Of a DNA stretch of 64,000 nt, positions 1 to 8,572 are shown piece after piece. Position 1 is the stretch's first letter, and the number at the start of each line of letters is the position of its first letter. Source of the DNA: GWE2-42-39 sp963668595. Its GTDB lineage: Bacteria; Bacteroidota; Bacteroidia; Bacteroidales; Prolixibacteraceae. Under the pieces are notes generated by a model. That model worked only from the letters and a program-made list of their open reading frames with translations, did not search any database and had not been told where the DNA came from. Made by a program: the position numbers and the translations under genes. The DNA lies in the NCBI GenBank assembly GCA_963668595.1, contig OY764876.1:4278001-4342000 (forward strand). The letters run 5' to 3'.

Positions 1-558
1 ATTGCTTCGCGTTGCTCCATATTTGAGGTCTCCTTTAATATGTAACCCAATTTTTGTGAGCTGTACCCGAATTTGGTGGTGTCGTCCTGTATGTAAGTCA
101 ATCTCAAGCATGTGATATTTGTTCAGACTCGCAACATGACGGTATGTGAGCGATGCCAGTTTTGCTCCACTACGCTTTTTGTTGTAGGCGTGTGATTTAT
201 TTTTTTCTTCGTCTTTCAGCAAGTAATGAGTCAGAGTTCCTTCTTCCTGTTCGGGCATGGTGTCAACCACGGCCCAGTATGTTTTTTTCATCTGATCTTT
301 ATCCTGAAACATTTCGTTCAAGCGGGTAAGAGCCTTACTGGTACGGGCAAAAATAATTACCCCGCTGGTCGGACGATCGAGCCGGTGCGGACTACCCAGA
401 TACACATCCCCCGGCTTGTTGTATTTTTGTTTGATGTAGGCTTTAACCTTGTCAATCAATGTTTCGTCGCCGGTTTTGTCGCCTTGCACGATGTCGCCAC
501 AAGCCTTGTTGATGGCGATAATATGGTTGTCCTCGTATATAACTTCTAATTTGCTCAT
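1..558 (-). CDS. RluA-family RNA pseudouridine synthase, 3' end outside window
   Basis: The minus strand is open from the ATG at 558 to the window edge (186 codons, no stop), so the C-terminus is missing. The translation begins MSKLEVIYEDNHIIAINK. It carries the RluA catalytic motif HRLDRPTSGV near residues 59-68, with the Asp expected to attack the uridine, and a late HxGRxHQIRVQL signature near residues 160-170. Members isomerise specific uridines of 23S rRNA or tRNA to pseudouridine in the cytoplasm. The Pro after HRLDR, where many homologues have Asp, does not touch the catalytic Asp. The exact RNA target cannot be told from sequence. It is transcribed away from the terpenoid operon. Confidence 0.88.
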   Translation of the reverse strand, partial: MSKLEVIYEDNHIIAINKACGDIVQGDKTGDETLIDKVKAYIKQKYNKPGDVYLGSPHRLDRPTSGVIIFARTSKALTRLNEMFQDKDQMKKTYWAVVDTMPEQEEGTLTHYLLKDEEKNKSHAYNKKRSGAKLASLTYRHVASLNKYHMLEIDLHTGRHHQIRVQLTKIGLHIKGDLKYGATRSN

Positions 559-1056
559 GATCACTTTCCTGCAGTAATAGCTATTCTTTTTTACTTTTTT
601 CGGCAGCAAAGGTATGATTTTCTTTTCAATATTAAGGTTGAACAAAAAAGCTCGTAGGAAGGTGTAACACGGATGAAATATGAAAAATGAAAGAAAAGCC
701 CCGTAGCTATTGACTTTTTCAATTAAAATAGAGAACTTTATGTATGGAGATTCGATGCAAGAAATTTGAAGGGAATAGTACAGAAAGGGAATTTGCATTG
801 GAAAGAGGAAAGACGAGGCCGGTTTTCTTACCGGCCTTTTTATTTATCATCCAGTTTTATTGTGTTTTACGAAGGATGAAACGTCTGTAATTCCAGACAT
901 TGTAATATACTTTGTATTTGTTCGACTAATTTTTTACATCGTTGGTGAACCGGGTGTTTTTATTAATGTTTGTTAATGAAGCAGAAAATGAGTTGATTTG
1001 ATTTTCGGAGAGACTGATTTTTTGTTTCTTTTAAAAGATTTGTTGACAATTTTAAA
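559..1056. other. Intergenic region between divergent genes
   Basis: About 500 AT-rich bases separate the RluA-type gene (minus) and the terpenoid operon (plus). No convincing gene is seen. A 48-codon frame opening near 753 runs through the terminator hairpin at 816-841 and is not credible. The region must hold promoters for both neighbours, but I found no clean TTTG/TAnnTTTG pair. The terminator is plus-strand and has no plus-strand gene before it. Confidence 0.5.
816..841 (+). terminator. Intrinsic terminator with no upstream plus-strand gene
   Basis: AGGCCGGT (816-823) pairs perfectly with ACCGGCCT (830-837) across a six-base loop and is followed by a T run. The T run is only on the plus strand, yet the only gene to the left reads on the minus strand. 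It may end a small RNA or antisense transcript started within 559-815. Confidence 0.7.
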
Positions 1057-1842
1057 ATGACTGAAACTTGTATCGTATTTTGTCGCTGTTCGGCAGGGAT
1101 TATTTCGGCGGAAAAACTGAAGAATATTGAGTCAGGCTTGCAACACGCTGGTGCCGATATTTTTGTGCTGGATGATCTTTGTGCTTTGACGGTGGAAAAA
1201 TCGCCGGTTTTGAGAGATATTGAGAAGCAATATTCAAGAAAGATCGTGATTGCATGTTATCCACGGGCGGTGGAGAAAATGCTGGAACAGTCGGGTTTTT
1301 CGTTCACCGGAATGCAGGTGCTGAATATGCGCGAGCTGTCGGAATATGAAATTAAAAACAGCTTGTCTGGGGCGAATACATCACCGAACGGAGAAACGGA
1401 GAGAACGATTTTGAAAAGCGGACTTACTATGCCGGCCTGGTATCCTGTGATCGATCGATCGCGCTGTACTTCTTGCGGACAATGCGTGCGTTTTTGTCTT
1501 TTCGGTGTCTATCGGAAGGGACAGAATGAACCAGAGGTGATTCAGCCGTTGAATTGCAAGAATCTCTGCCCTGCATGTGGCCGGGCTTGCCCTTCGTCGG
1601 CAATCATTTTTCCGCGCTTGAATGAAAATACTGCCCTGGCCGGAGCTGAATCTGGTAAAATAACCATTGATGCGTCGGCTGCACAGCAGGGAAGTATGCT
1701 TTCTGCATTGCAACAACGTAGTCGGGTAAGGCAGTCGGTGTTGCGCAGTGGTATTCTGCAACAGGCAGAAGAAGAACGGCGCAAGGCGCTTGAGCAATTC
1801 AGAAAAGAAACTATTCAGAATAAAAATAGCGAACAGGAATGA
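1057..1842 (+). CDS. Dicluster 4Fe-4S ferredoxin-like protein of the terpenoid operon
   Basis: A 261-residue cytoplasmic protein. The N-terminal half (about 1-85) opens with an FCRCSAG Cys pair reminiscent of the HdrA-type start and may bind another cofactor. The centre (about 128-188) has two Cys groups, CTSCGQCVRFC and CKNLCPACGRACP, the pattern of a two-[4Fe-4S] ferredoxin domain. The C-terminus (about 215-261) is a charged helix rich in Glu, Arg and Gln. The stop overlaps the start of the radical SAM gene by four bases, so the two are probably translated together. The inferred role is electron delivery to that radical SAM enzyme or to the DUF116 domain. It is first in the operon. The exact family is not recognised. 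Confidence 0.8.
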   Translation: MTETCIVFCRCSAGIISAEKLKNIESGLQHAGADIFVLDDLCALTVEKSPVLRDIEKQYSRKIVIACYPRAVEKMLEQSGFSFTGMQVLNMRELSEYEIKNSLSGANTSPNGETERTILKSGLTMPAWYPVIDRSRCTSCGQCVRFCLFGVYRKGQNEPEVIQPLNCKNLCPACGRACPSSAIIFPRLNENTALAGAESGKITIDASAAQQGSMLSALQQRSRVRQSVLRSGILQQAEEERRKALEQFRKETIQNKNSEQE

Positions 1843-3023
1843 GTATTGCAGCGAGATTATTAACCAAAACGGATCGCCGGTGTTTGTATAAATTTGTTTA
1901 CAACATGGGCATCAAAGGGAGTCTGGCTTTTGCCCGTTTTCAGAAACGAATGAAAAAGGGCGGCGATTATTTTCCTGCATTCACTTTTATTTCGGTAACC
2001 GACGATTGCAATCTGCACTGCCAGGGATGCTGGGTGACCGGCAAAATAAAAAACAGTCGGATGAATGCCGACGAACTGGATCGCATTATTACTGAAACCA
2101 AAAAGCAAAAATCGTATTTCTTCGGAATACTTGGCGGTGAACCCTTGTTGTATAAACCGCTTTTCGATATATTTCATAAACATCAGGATTGTTATTTTCA
2201 GTTGTTTACCAACGGAACCTTAATTACTCCGGAAGTAGCTGAAAAACTTCGTCGCTGTGCAAACGTAAGCCCACTCATCAGTTTTGAAGGCGATCGCGAA
2301 GTGGCCGATGTGCGGCGCGGTGGCCAAAATGTGATGGAAACGACTGTGTATGGAATTGAAAATTGCACGCATGCAGGCTTGGTAACCGGAGTGGCAATCA
2401 GCGTCTGTAAATCGAATTTTGAGATGGCAACTTCTCCTGAGTTTATCCAGTCGATGATTGATCGGGGAATCACTTATTTGTGGTACTATATTTTCAGGCC
2501 TGTAGGCGAAAATGCGTCGTACGAACTGGCGCTCGATGCACCGCAAATTCGTTCTTTGCGGCAGCATATTGTGGATGCCCGAACCAATTATCCGCTGGTG
2601 ATTATTGATACGTACTGGGACGAAAATGGGCAGGGACTTTGTCCCGCAGCGGCAGGACTGAGCCATCATATTAATGCATCAGGCTATGTGGAGCCCTGTC
2701 CTGTAATTCAGTTGGCAACCGATCATATTTCGGACAAACCACTGAACGAGTTGTATCGCAATTCTGCTTATTTAACTGATTTCAGAAAAGAAATAAATGC
2801 CAAAACACAAGGATGTGTGATTATGGAAGATCCGGCCTGGCTAGCTGATTTTGCGAGGAGACACCAGGCGATTGACTCATCGGGACGCGGTAATGAGATG
2901 CAGCGGTTGGAGCATGCTCCGCAAATGGTAAGTCATGGCTCGTGTGGAGATATTCCGGAACGTAATTGGTGGTATAAATTTGCCAAGAAAAGGGCTTTTT
3001 TCGGATTGGGAGCTTATGGATAA
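1839..3023 (+). CDS. Radical SAM enzyme with C-terminal SPASM-like Cys region
   Basis: A 394-residue radical SAM enzyme. The cluster-binding motif CNLHCQGC (CxxxCxxC) lies near residues 57-64, and a GGEP motif near 99-102 is the usual SAM-contacting strand. The C-terminal third has further cysteines in a GLCPAAAGL...GYVEPCP arrangement, like SPASM/twitch auxiliary clusters, plus GCV and GSCGD cysteines. Family members use a 5'-deoxyadenosyl radical to form C-C, C-S or other bonds. It overlaps the Fe-S gene by four bases and the DUF116/prenyl synthase by eight, which ties it to isoprenoid chemistry. Hopanoid operons carry a radical SAM enzyme (HpnH) that joins an adenosyl group to diploptene; this protein is not clearly HpnH, so substrate and product are unknown. 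Confidence 0.85.
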   Translation: MSIAARLLTKTDRRCLYKFVYNMGIKGSLAFARFQKRMKKGGDYFPAFTFISVTDDCNLHCQGCWVTGKIKNSRMNADELDRIITETKKQKSYFFGILGGEPLLYKPLFDIFHKHQDCYFQLFTNGTLITPEVAEKLRRCANVSPLISFEGDREVADVRRGGQNVMETTVYGIENCTHAGLVTGVAISVCKSNFEMATSPEFIQSMIDRGITYLWYYIFRPVGENASYELALDAPQIRSLRQHIVDARTNYPLVIIDTYWDENGQGLCPAAAGLSHHINASGYVEPCPVIQLATDHISDKPLNELYRNSAYLTDFRKEINAKTQGCVIMEDPAWLADFARRHQAIDSSGRGNEMQRLEHAPQMVSHGSCGDIPERNWWYKFAKKRAFFGLGAYG

Positions 3024-4608
3024 TTCAACACAAAAAGAAAACAAACTTTTGGTTCCGGAGGAAGAGAGCTTGCGAGTCCGGATGCGCGAAACTGCCGGGC
3101 AGATTATCCGCGGAAAGCAACTTGTGCCTCCTGTGAAGCTGGATCAGGTTGCCAGCCTTGCACAGGAAGTTATTGCTGCCAGCGAAGCCGATCCTGTTTT
3201 TGCTGATTTTGCGATGGTATTGTGCGGAAACGAATTGTGGCGCAATATTGTTGCGGCTACCCCTTTTTCTCGTCGTCTTTTGTTGCTTCCGCAGTGTTTG
3301 AAAAACAACCGGAATTGCAGCGCTTCATTCGATAAATTAGGGCTGATTTGTGCCGGGTGCCGCAATTGCCAGATTGATGAAATTCTGAATGTGGCAGAGG
3401 ATCTGGGTTATGCGACGCTGGTGGCCGAAGGAACAACTGTTGCGATTCAACTGGTAGAAGAAGGTTCGGTGGACGCAGTGATCGGAGTGGGCTGCATGTC
3501 GGTACTCGAAAAATCGTTTGCGTCGGTGTCGCGGGCTGCGGTTCCTGTGATTGGAATTCCTTTGCTTTACGATGGTTGTCAGGATACTGAAGTGGATAAA
3601 AACTGGTTGTTGTCTGAAATTCGTGCTACACGGCCGAATTCTTATTTGCAACCGCTGTCTGTTTCGTTGTTGAAGGAGAAGGTGCAAAGTTGGTTTTCAG
3701 AAGAAAATTTGCTTGGCATGTTTGGACATTCGGATGATATGACAACAAAAATATCGGCTGTTTCAATGTTGCAGGGCGGACAACGGATGCGTCCGATTCT
3801 GGCTGCAATGGCTTATTCTTCGTATGCCGAAATAACTGATGATGCTGTTTTGGCAAGGTTAATTACCATTATTGAATGTTTTCACAAAGCTTCATTAATA
3901 CATGATGATATTGAAGACCGGGATGACTTACGCTATGGAAAGGAAACGCTGCATCGTCAGCATGGTGTTCCGTTGAGCATCAATGCCGGAGATTATTTGA
4001 TTGGGAAAGGTTACGAATTGCTGGCTGATTTGCCGGTTGAGCCAACTTTGCTTCGAAACCTTTTGAAGTTGGTGGCCGAGTCACATGTGTTGCTGACGGT
4101 AGGGCAGGGTAACGATTTGTGGGCAAACGAAAATGTACGGATTTCCTCACTCGCTGAATTATTGGAGACTTTTCGTTTAAAAACTGGTTCTGCGGTAAAA
4201 GTGGCAGTTCTGTTGGGGGCAATTTTAGGTGGTGCTTCGGAAAAAGAGCTGGCTGGCTTGGCTCATTTTTCTGATTTATTTGGCATTGCTTACCAAATGA
4301 ATGACGATTTGGAAGAATTCCGTTCTCGTTCTGAAAATTTTAATCGAAGCGATTTCCCGTTTATAGTGAGCTTGCTTCGCGAAAACATGCTGTCGTCGGG
4401 AAAATGGAAGGATGAAATTGCCGGAAATGAAAAGGCTTTTGCCGAGTATGCAACGGAATATGAAATAGAAGTAGCGGCAAGTGAAATATTGGAACAGCAG
4501 GTGCAACAATTGTACGAAGAGCTTGATCAGTTGGAAAATATCCGCATGAAACTGGCTCTGTATGCCGTTACCGGAAAAGTGTTTGGTATTGAAAAACGAA
4601 GTGCATGA
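3016..4608 (+). CDS. DUF116 domain fused to polyprenyl diphosphate synthase
   Basis: The ATG at 3016 (530 residues) overlaps the preceding stop by eight bases and is preferred to an upstream ATG at 2935 buried in the radical SAM gene. Residues about 55-215 are a DUF116 domain with Cys94, Cys101, Cys112, Cys115 and Cys118 (CxxxxxxC...CAGCRNC) and a later GVGCMS motif, suggesting a metal or Fe-S site. Residues about 235-500 are a trans-isoprenyl diphosphate synthase: GGQRMRP substrate loop, first Asp motif D297-D-I-E-D301, and second motif D430-D-L-E-E434, where the last Asp of the canonical DDxxD is Glu. It should join IPP to allylic primers; chain length is not predicted. The fusion suggests that chain synthesis and a redox step occur in one complex. 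Confidence 0.87.
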   Translation: MDNSTQKENKLLVPEEESLRVRMRETAGQIIRGKQLVPPVKLDQVASLAQEVIAASEADPVFADFAMVLCGNELWRNIVAATPFSRRLLLLPQCLKNNRNCSASFDKLGLICAGCRNCQIDEILNVAEDLGYATLVAEGTTVAIQLVEEGSVDAVIGVGCMSVLEKSFASVSRAAVPVIGIPLLYDGCQDTEVDKNWLLSEIRATRPNSYLQPLSVSLLKEKVQSWFSEENLLGMFGHSDDMTTKISAVSMLQGGQRMRPILAAMAYSSYAEITDDAVLARLITIIECFHKASLIHDDIEDRDDLRYGKETLHRQHGVPLSINAGDYLIGKGYELLADLPVEPTLLRNLLKLVAESHVLLTVGQGNDLWANENVRISSLAELLETFRLKTGSAVKVAVLLGAILGGASEKELAGLAHFSDLFGIAYQMNDDLEEFRSRSENFNRSDFPFIVSLLRENMLSSGKWKDEIAGNEKAFAEYATEYEIEVAASEILEQQVQQLYEELDQLENIRMKLALYAVTGKVFGIEKRSA

Positions 4609-5429
4609 CACGCCTTTCTTTTATCGGTCAACTGTCGGCTTGCGCTGCTTCCGGAGCACAGGTTCTGAATGACGATAGCCGTCAGCAATTGATTGATTTC
4701 ATCTTATCTACTCAGAAGAACAATGGCGGTTTTGCTGATCGGGCAGGCAATCCGGATAGCTATTATTCGTTGTTCGCTCATCTGATTTTGAAAAAGCAGA
4801 CTTCCATTTATCAGAAAAAATTATTGCATTTTACGACTGAAATAAAGCCAGCAAAAGAAAGCTGGGTGGACGCTTGTTGCCGGGCAATTCTTGCCAAAGA
4901 GCTGCATGCTTCGTGGCGTAGCCGGATTCGATTGTTTACAACGGCGCTAATCATGTTGCGAAAAAATTATTCATACGGAGATCAGGCTTATCCTGCTTTT
5001 TTAGCATTGCTTCTTTTCGATGCATTTGGAATGAATAATGTATTTACTCGTTTCGGATTGCGTCGTTTTTTGCACCGGATGCAGGTGTCTGAGATGCTAC
5101 CTTGTCCTGTACTGGCGGCAGTCATGTTGCTGAAATTTCATACGGGAATGAATATTGAAAAGGAAAAGGCATTGCTGTGGTCGTTTTTTGTTGAAGAACA
5201 AGGTTTTTATGCGCACCGAAGTGCTCCGGGGGCAGATTTGCTCTCTACAGCGGTAGCTGTGTTTGCATTGAATCATTGCAACGAATCGCTGGCCTTGGCT
5301 GCTCCGGCTTGTTTGCAACTGGCGGAGAATTGTTTTATTGACGGAGCATTTGTTTCGGGCACAGGGGATGAATGTCGCGACAGTGAATATACTTTTTATG
5401 GTTTGCTTGCACTGGGAGCTTTGGCCTGA
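4605..5429 (+). CDS. Short prenyltransferase/terpene-cyclase-fold protein
   Basis: A 274-residue all-helical protein with a QW-like repeat near the N-terminus (QKNNGGFADR, about 32-41) and another Gly/aromatic segment near the end. This resembles one alpha-barrel domain of the squalene cyclase/protein prenyltransferase beta fold. It is less than half the length of the cyclase encoded next and has no DxDD catalytic motif, so it is more likely an accessory subunit or substrate-binding partner than a complete cyclase. Its start overlaps the polyprenyl synthase stop by four bases. No signal peptide is seen. A precise function is not known to me. Confidence 0.7.
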   Translation: MTRLSFIGQLSACAASGAQVLNDDSRQQLIDFILSTQKNNGGFADRAGNPDSYYSLFAHLILKKQTSIYQKKLLHFTTEIKPAKESWVDACCRAILAKELHASWRSRIRLFTTALIMLRKNYSYGDQAYPAFLALLLFDAFGMNNVFTRFGLRRFLHRMQVSEMLPCPVLAAVMLLKFHTGMNIEKEKALLWSFFVEEQGFYAHRSAPGADLLSTAVAVFALNHCNESLALAAPACLQLAENCFIDGAFVSGTGDECRDSEYTFYGLLALGALA

Positions 5430-5489
5430 ATACAATAGGGAGCAAAACGCCGGTTCAGTCAATCCGAAATTGCAAAGGAAGAATAGAAG

Positions 5490-7277
5490 ATGAATAAGGA
5501 AAATATCCGAAAACAGTTTGATTTGTTAAGCTCGGTTTTGCTCGATTGGCAGAATGCTGATGGTTATTGGACTGGTGAACTTTCGTCGAGTGCGCTGGGC
5601 GTTGCTGTATCGGGAGCTGCTTTGCATTTTTACGACAAGGAAGCGAATCGTTTGCTTATTGAAAACGGAATGCGCTGGTTGGGCGAAAATATTAATGCTG
5701 ATGGTGGTTTTGGCGATACAACGGATAGTCCGTCGAATATCAGCACCAGTTTGTTATGTTACGCATCTGTGTTTCTGAATCGCAATTTGTATGCTGAAAG
5801 CGATCGGGTGCTTGCCCAACTGGTGGTCTATCTTCAGTCGCAGGGAATTGATTTGCGCTCGGAGAATGTTTCAAAGGCAATTCTTACTCATTACGGAAGA
5901 GATTATACTTTCTCTGTCCCCATTCTGACCATGTGTGCCCTTTGTGGAATAACTGGTGACGATGCATTTGAGCATATTCCTCAATTACCTTTCGAGTTGG
6001 CATTAGTTCCCCGTTCGTGGTTGGGAAATCTGAGTGTCGTGAGTTACGCCGTTCCTGCGTTGGTTGCTGTGGGAATTGCAATTTTCAGGTTTAAAAAGAA
6101 AAAGAATTTTTTGCTGAAGCGAATACGCAAAGCTTGCATTCCGGCTGCAATACGAGAACTTGAGGCAATGATGCCTGTAAGTGGAGGTTTTTTAGAGGCG
6201 ATTCCTTTAACAGCGTTTGTTTCGCTTTGCCTGATTCATGCCGGGTTTCGTGATTCTGTAGTCGTTGAAAGAGGAATTGATTTTCTGAAACAAACCAGTA
6301 GGGCCGATGGCAGTTGGGCGATTGACGTCGATTTGTCAACCTGGGTGAGTAGCCTGGCCGTGAAATCGCTGGGAACTCAGTTGCCTGCGGTGCTTGATGA
6401 GCGGAGACAACGAAAGCTGATGGATCATTTCCTTTCAATTCAGAATAAGACAAAGCATGCTTTTAATGGTACTTCTCCCGGTGGCTGGGGCTGGACAAAT
6501 TTCTCAGGTTCGGTTCCCGATGGAGACGATACGCCCGGAGTAATGCTGGCATTGATGCGTTTGTCGAAATTTACGGGCCGCTCTGTTTCCTCTGAAATGG
6601 AAAGTGCCTGCGATTGGCTGGCGCGTTTGCAAAACAGCAACGGTGGCTTTCCAACTTTTACACGAGGTTGGGGGCAGCTGCCATTTGATCAGAGTTGTTG
6701 CGATTTGACTGGTCATATTGTATTGGCAATGAGTCAGTCGGTCGATTATTTGGATGGTGTTATTTCATCGAAAAAAACAGAGAAATATCAGCGGATTATT
6801 GCGCGGGGTATTCATTTTCTGAGCCGAAAACAGCGCGAAGATGGGGCATTGTTGCCGCTTTGGTTTGGCAATCAATGGGTGGCCGATCATTCCAATCCGG
6901 TGTATGGAACGGCGCGTGTGGTGAGCTATTTACTCGATGCCTTGGAGAGCCGGAATCTTCCACAGAAAGAAAAAGTGCTGCTGGCTGAAATTGTACGGAA
7001 AGGACAGAGCTATTTGCTGTCAGTACAAAATGCCGATGGCAGTTGGGGCGGAGCGGCGAATGTGCCCGGAAGTATCGAAGAAACAGCTTTGTCGATTTGT
7101 GCTCTGTCGGGGGCAGGAAATGATTGTTTGGAAAAAGGCTTTGCCTGGTTGAGTCGAACCATCGAAACGGAAGGGTTGAAAGCAAGTCCTATTGGTTTGT
7201 ATTTTGCGTCGTTGTGGTACCGCGAAAAAATGTATCCGCTGGTAATGTCGCTGGAAGCATTCGGAAAATTAGGCTAA
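5490..7277 (+). CDS. Squalene-hopene-cyclase-like class II terpene cyclase
   Basis: A 595-residue protein, a little shorter than typical bacterial squalene-hopene cyclases (about 630). The class II motif DxDDT is intact as D344-G-D346-D347-T348, the central Asp being the expected proton donor. QW-type repeats appear at ADGYW, ADGGF, ADGSW, NSNGGF and again ADGSWGG. The C-terminus GLYFASLWYREKMYP closely matches the squalene-hopene cyclase end. Such enzymes protonate and cyclise linear isoprenoids at the membrane. It follows the short cyclase-like gene after 60 bases and ends the operon, overlapping the convergent PLP gene by nine bases. No squalene synthase gene (hpnCDE type) is in the window, so the substrate may be squalene made elsewhere or a polyprenyl chain from the neighbouring synthase. 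Confidence 0.88.
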   Translation: MNKENIRKQFDLLSSVLLDWQNADGYWTGELSSSALGVAVSGAALHFYDKEANRLLIENGMRWLGENINADGGFGDTTDSPSNISTSLLCYASVFLNRNLYAESDRVLAQLVVYLQSQGIDLRSENVSKAILTHYGRDYTFSVPILTMCALCGITGDDAFEHIPQLPFELALVPRSWLGNLSVVSYAVPALVAVGIAIFRFKKKKNFLLKRIRKACIPAAIRELEAMMPVSGGFLEAIPLTAFVSLCLIHAGFRDSVVVERGIDFLKQTSRADGSWAIDVDLSTWVSSLAVKSLGTQLPAVLDERRQRKLMDHFLSIQNKTKHAFNGTSPGGWGWTNFSGSVPDGDDTPGVMLALMRLSKFTGRSVSSEMESACDWLARLQNSNGGFPTFTRGWGQLPFDQSCCDLTGHIVLAMSQSVDYLDGVISSKKTEKYQRIIARGIHFLSRKQREDGALLPLWFGNQWVADHSNPVYGTARVVSYLLDALESRNLPQKEKVLLAEIVRKGQSYLLSVQNADGSWGGAANVPGSIEETALSICALSGAGNDCLEKGFAWLSRTIETEGLKASPIGLYFASLWYREKMYPLVMSLEAFGKLG

Positions 7278-8381
7278 ATCAGATCCGCAGCGATTCATCA
7301 TCGGGATGCGTTTCCCATCTAATGTGGTGTAGCTGCCCAGAAGGTTGGCTGTCAGACAGGAGTGCACAGGCAATATCTCAACAATATCGCCAACCTTGAA
7401 CTCAGCAAAATCTTTGTGAGAAGTTCGAATAATGCCATGTTCCTGCGATAAACTGCATACGTAATTTTTCTCATCAAGAAGAATCTCTTTGCCATCTTTT
7501 CGGATAATTATCCGTCCGTACAGTGGTTTCCCGTCTGTATTGATAATGAATTCTTTCGTTAAGTGAACCGCTCCTCCGTAGATGACAACTTCGTTGCGTG
7601 AACCATGCGTGGCGACAACCGGACAAGCGACGCGCACAGCAATATCCTCCATCCGGCAAGAGCCCAAAGCATGTTGCATCAGATCGTAAAAAACAAAATT
7701 TCCGGGACGTATTTCATCTACTCCATCAAAATTGTTGCAAATGCTGCATGTTGGGGTATCGCCCAATGAAATTTTCAATCCGGGAAAATCCTTTTTGTAG
7801 CGATTTTTTAGCGCACGCATTTTTAACAGCGCATCAAAATGAATGCTGAATATTTCGTTTTGCGATTGGGCATGATAGCTATGCCCGGCATGAGTTAAAA
7901 AGCCACGAAACGAGAGCAATGAAGATTCTTTTATTGTTGAAAGAAGTTGATCGATGAGCGAAGTTTTTGCTGCAAGAATTCCGGTTCGGTGATAGCCTGT
8001 GTCAATCTTCAAAAAAATGCCGAGTGGGAAGCGGATGAATTTATTGAGGTATTGCAGCGTTTCCTTGCTTTCTACAAGCAGGTTGAGCTGTATTTTCGCT
8101 GCAAGCTGGTTGATGTCGTCAATTTCAGCAATGTTTGCAGGAAAAGCGATGGTGATGTCATTCCATCCGTGTCCGGCAAAATAATTTGCCATTTGCATCG
8201 ACGAAACGGTTATTTTTCGGACTCCTGCTTGTTGAAACCATTCTCCAATTTGTGCTGATTGATGTGTTTTAAAATGGGGACGGAAATCAAGTTGCCACTC
8301 TCGGGCTTTTGTAGCCATGCGGAGGATATTCATCGTGCACTTTTCCTCGTCAAGGATCAAGGTTGGTCGAACAATTTGCAT
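7269..8381 (-). CDS. D-threonine aldolase/D-serine dehydratase-like PLP enzyme
   Basis: About 370 residues if started at the ATG at 8381 (MQIVRPTLILDEEKC); an earlier in-frame ATG at 8417 adds twelve residues that look non-coding. The N-terminal domain is an alanine-racemase-type barrel with the PLP lysine in RPHFKTHQS (about residue 38) and KIDTGYHRTGI on a later strand. The C-terminal beta domain carries the His and Cys residues (SQEHG, LPVHSC) that bind a divalent metal in the DSD1 family. Members cleave or dehydrate D-hydroxy amino acids. The exact substrate is unknown. The gene converges on the terpene cyclase with a nine-base overlap and lies downstream of purA. Confidence 0.85.
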   Translation of the reverse strand: MQIVRPTLILDEEKCTMNILRMATKAREWQLDFRPHFKTHQSAQIGEWFQQAGVRKITVSSMQMANYFAGHGWNDITIAFPANIAEIDDINQLAAKIQLNLLVESKETLQYLNKFIRFPLGIFLKIDTGYHRTGILAAKTSLIDQLLSTIKESSLLSFRGFLTHAGHSYHAQSQNEIFSIHFDALLKMRALKNRYKKDFPGLKISLGDTPTCSICNNFDGVDEIRPGNFVFYDLMQHALGSCRMEDIAVRVACPVVATHGSRNEVVIYGGAVHLTKEFIINTDGKPLYGRIIIRKDGKEILLDEKNYVCSLSQEHGIIRTSHKDFAEFKVGDIVEILPVHSCLTANLLGSYTTLDGKRIPMMNRCGSDLA

Positions 8382-8535
8382 AGTAGAAATATGAAAAAGT
8401 AAATAGCTATGCAGCATTCTCGATCAGTATGCGCAGAGAAATTCCCGCCATATTATTCAGTAATGTATTTCCGATCGAAGCAGCCCCGTTTAATGGTTCT
8501 AAAATAGCAAATTGTTTTGATGAATTGAAGGGCTG

Positions 8536-8567
8536 AAAAAAGAAAAAGGAGTCTTGCTGACTCCTTT
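8536..8567 (-). terminator. Intrinsic terminator of purA
   Basis: AAAGGAGTC (8545-8553) pairs with GACTCCTTT (8559-8567) across a five-base loop. On the minus strand the hairpin is followed by a T-rich run. It begins six bases past the purA stop and separates purA from the PLP gene. Confidence 0.85.
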
Positions 8568-8572
8568 CTATA

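Noticed and set aside
226..549. 107-codon plus-strand open frame
   Set aside because: It is antisense to the clear RluA-type gene with HRLDR and HxGRxHQIRVQL motifs, and has no family likeness.
753..899. 48-codon plus-strand frame before the terpenoid operon
   Set aside because: It crosses the intrinsic terminator at 816-841 and has no recognisable features.
1381..1797. 138-codon minus-strand frame
   Set aside because: It is antisense to the Fe-S protein, whose Cys motifs are clear.
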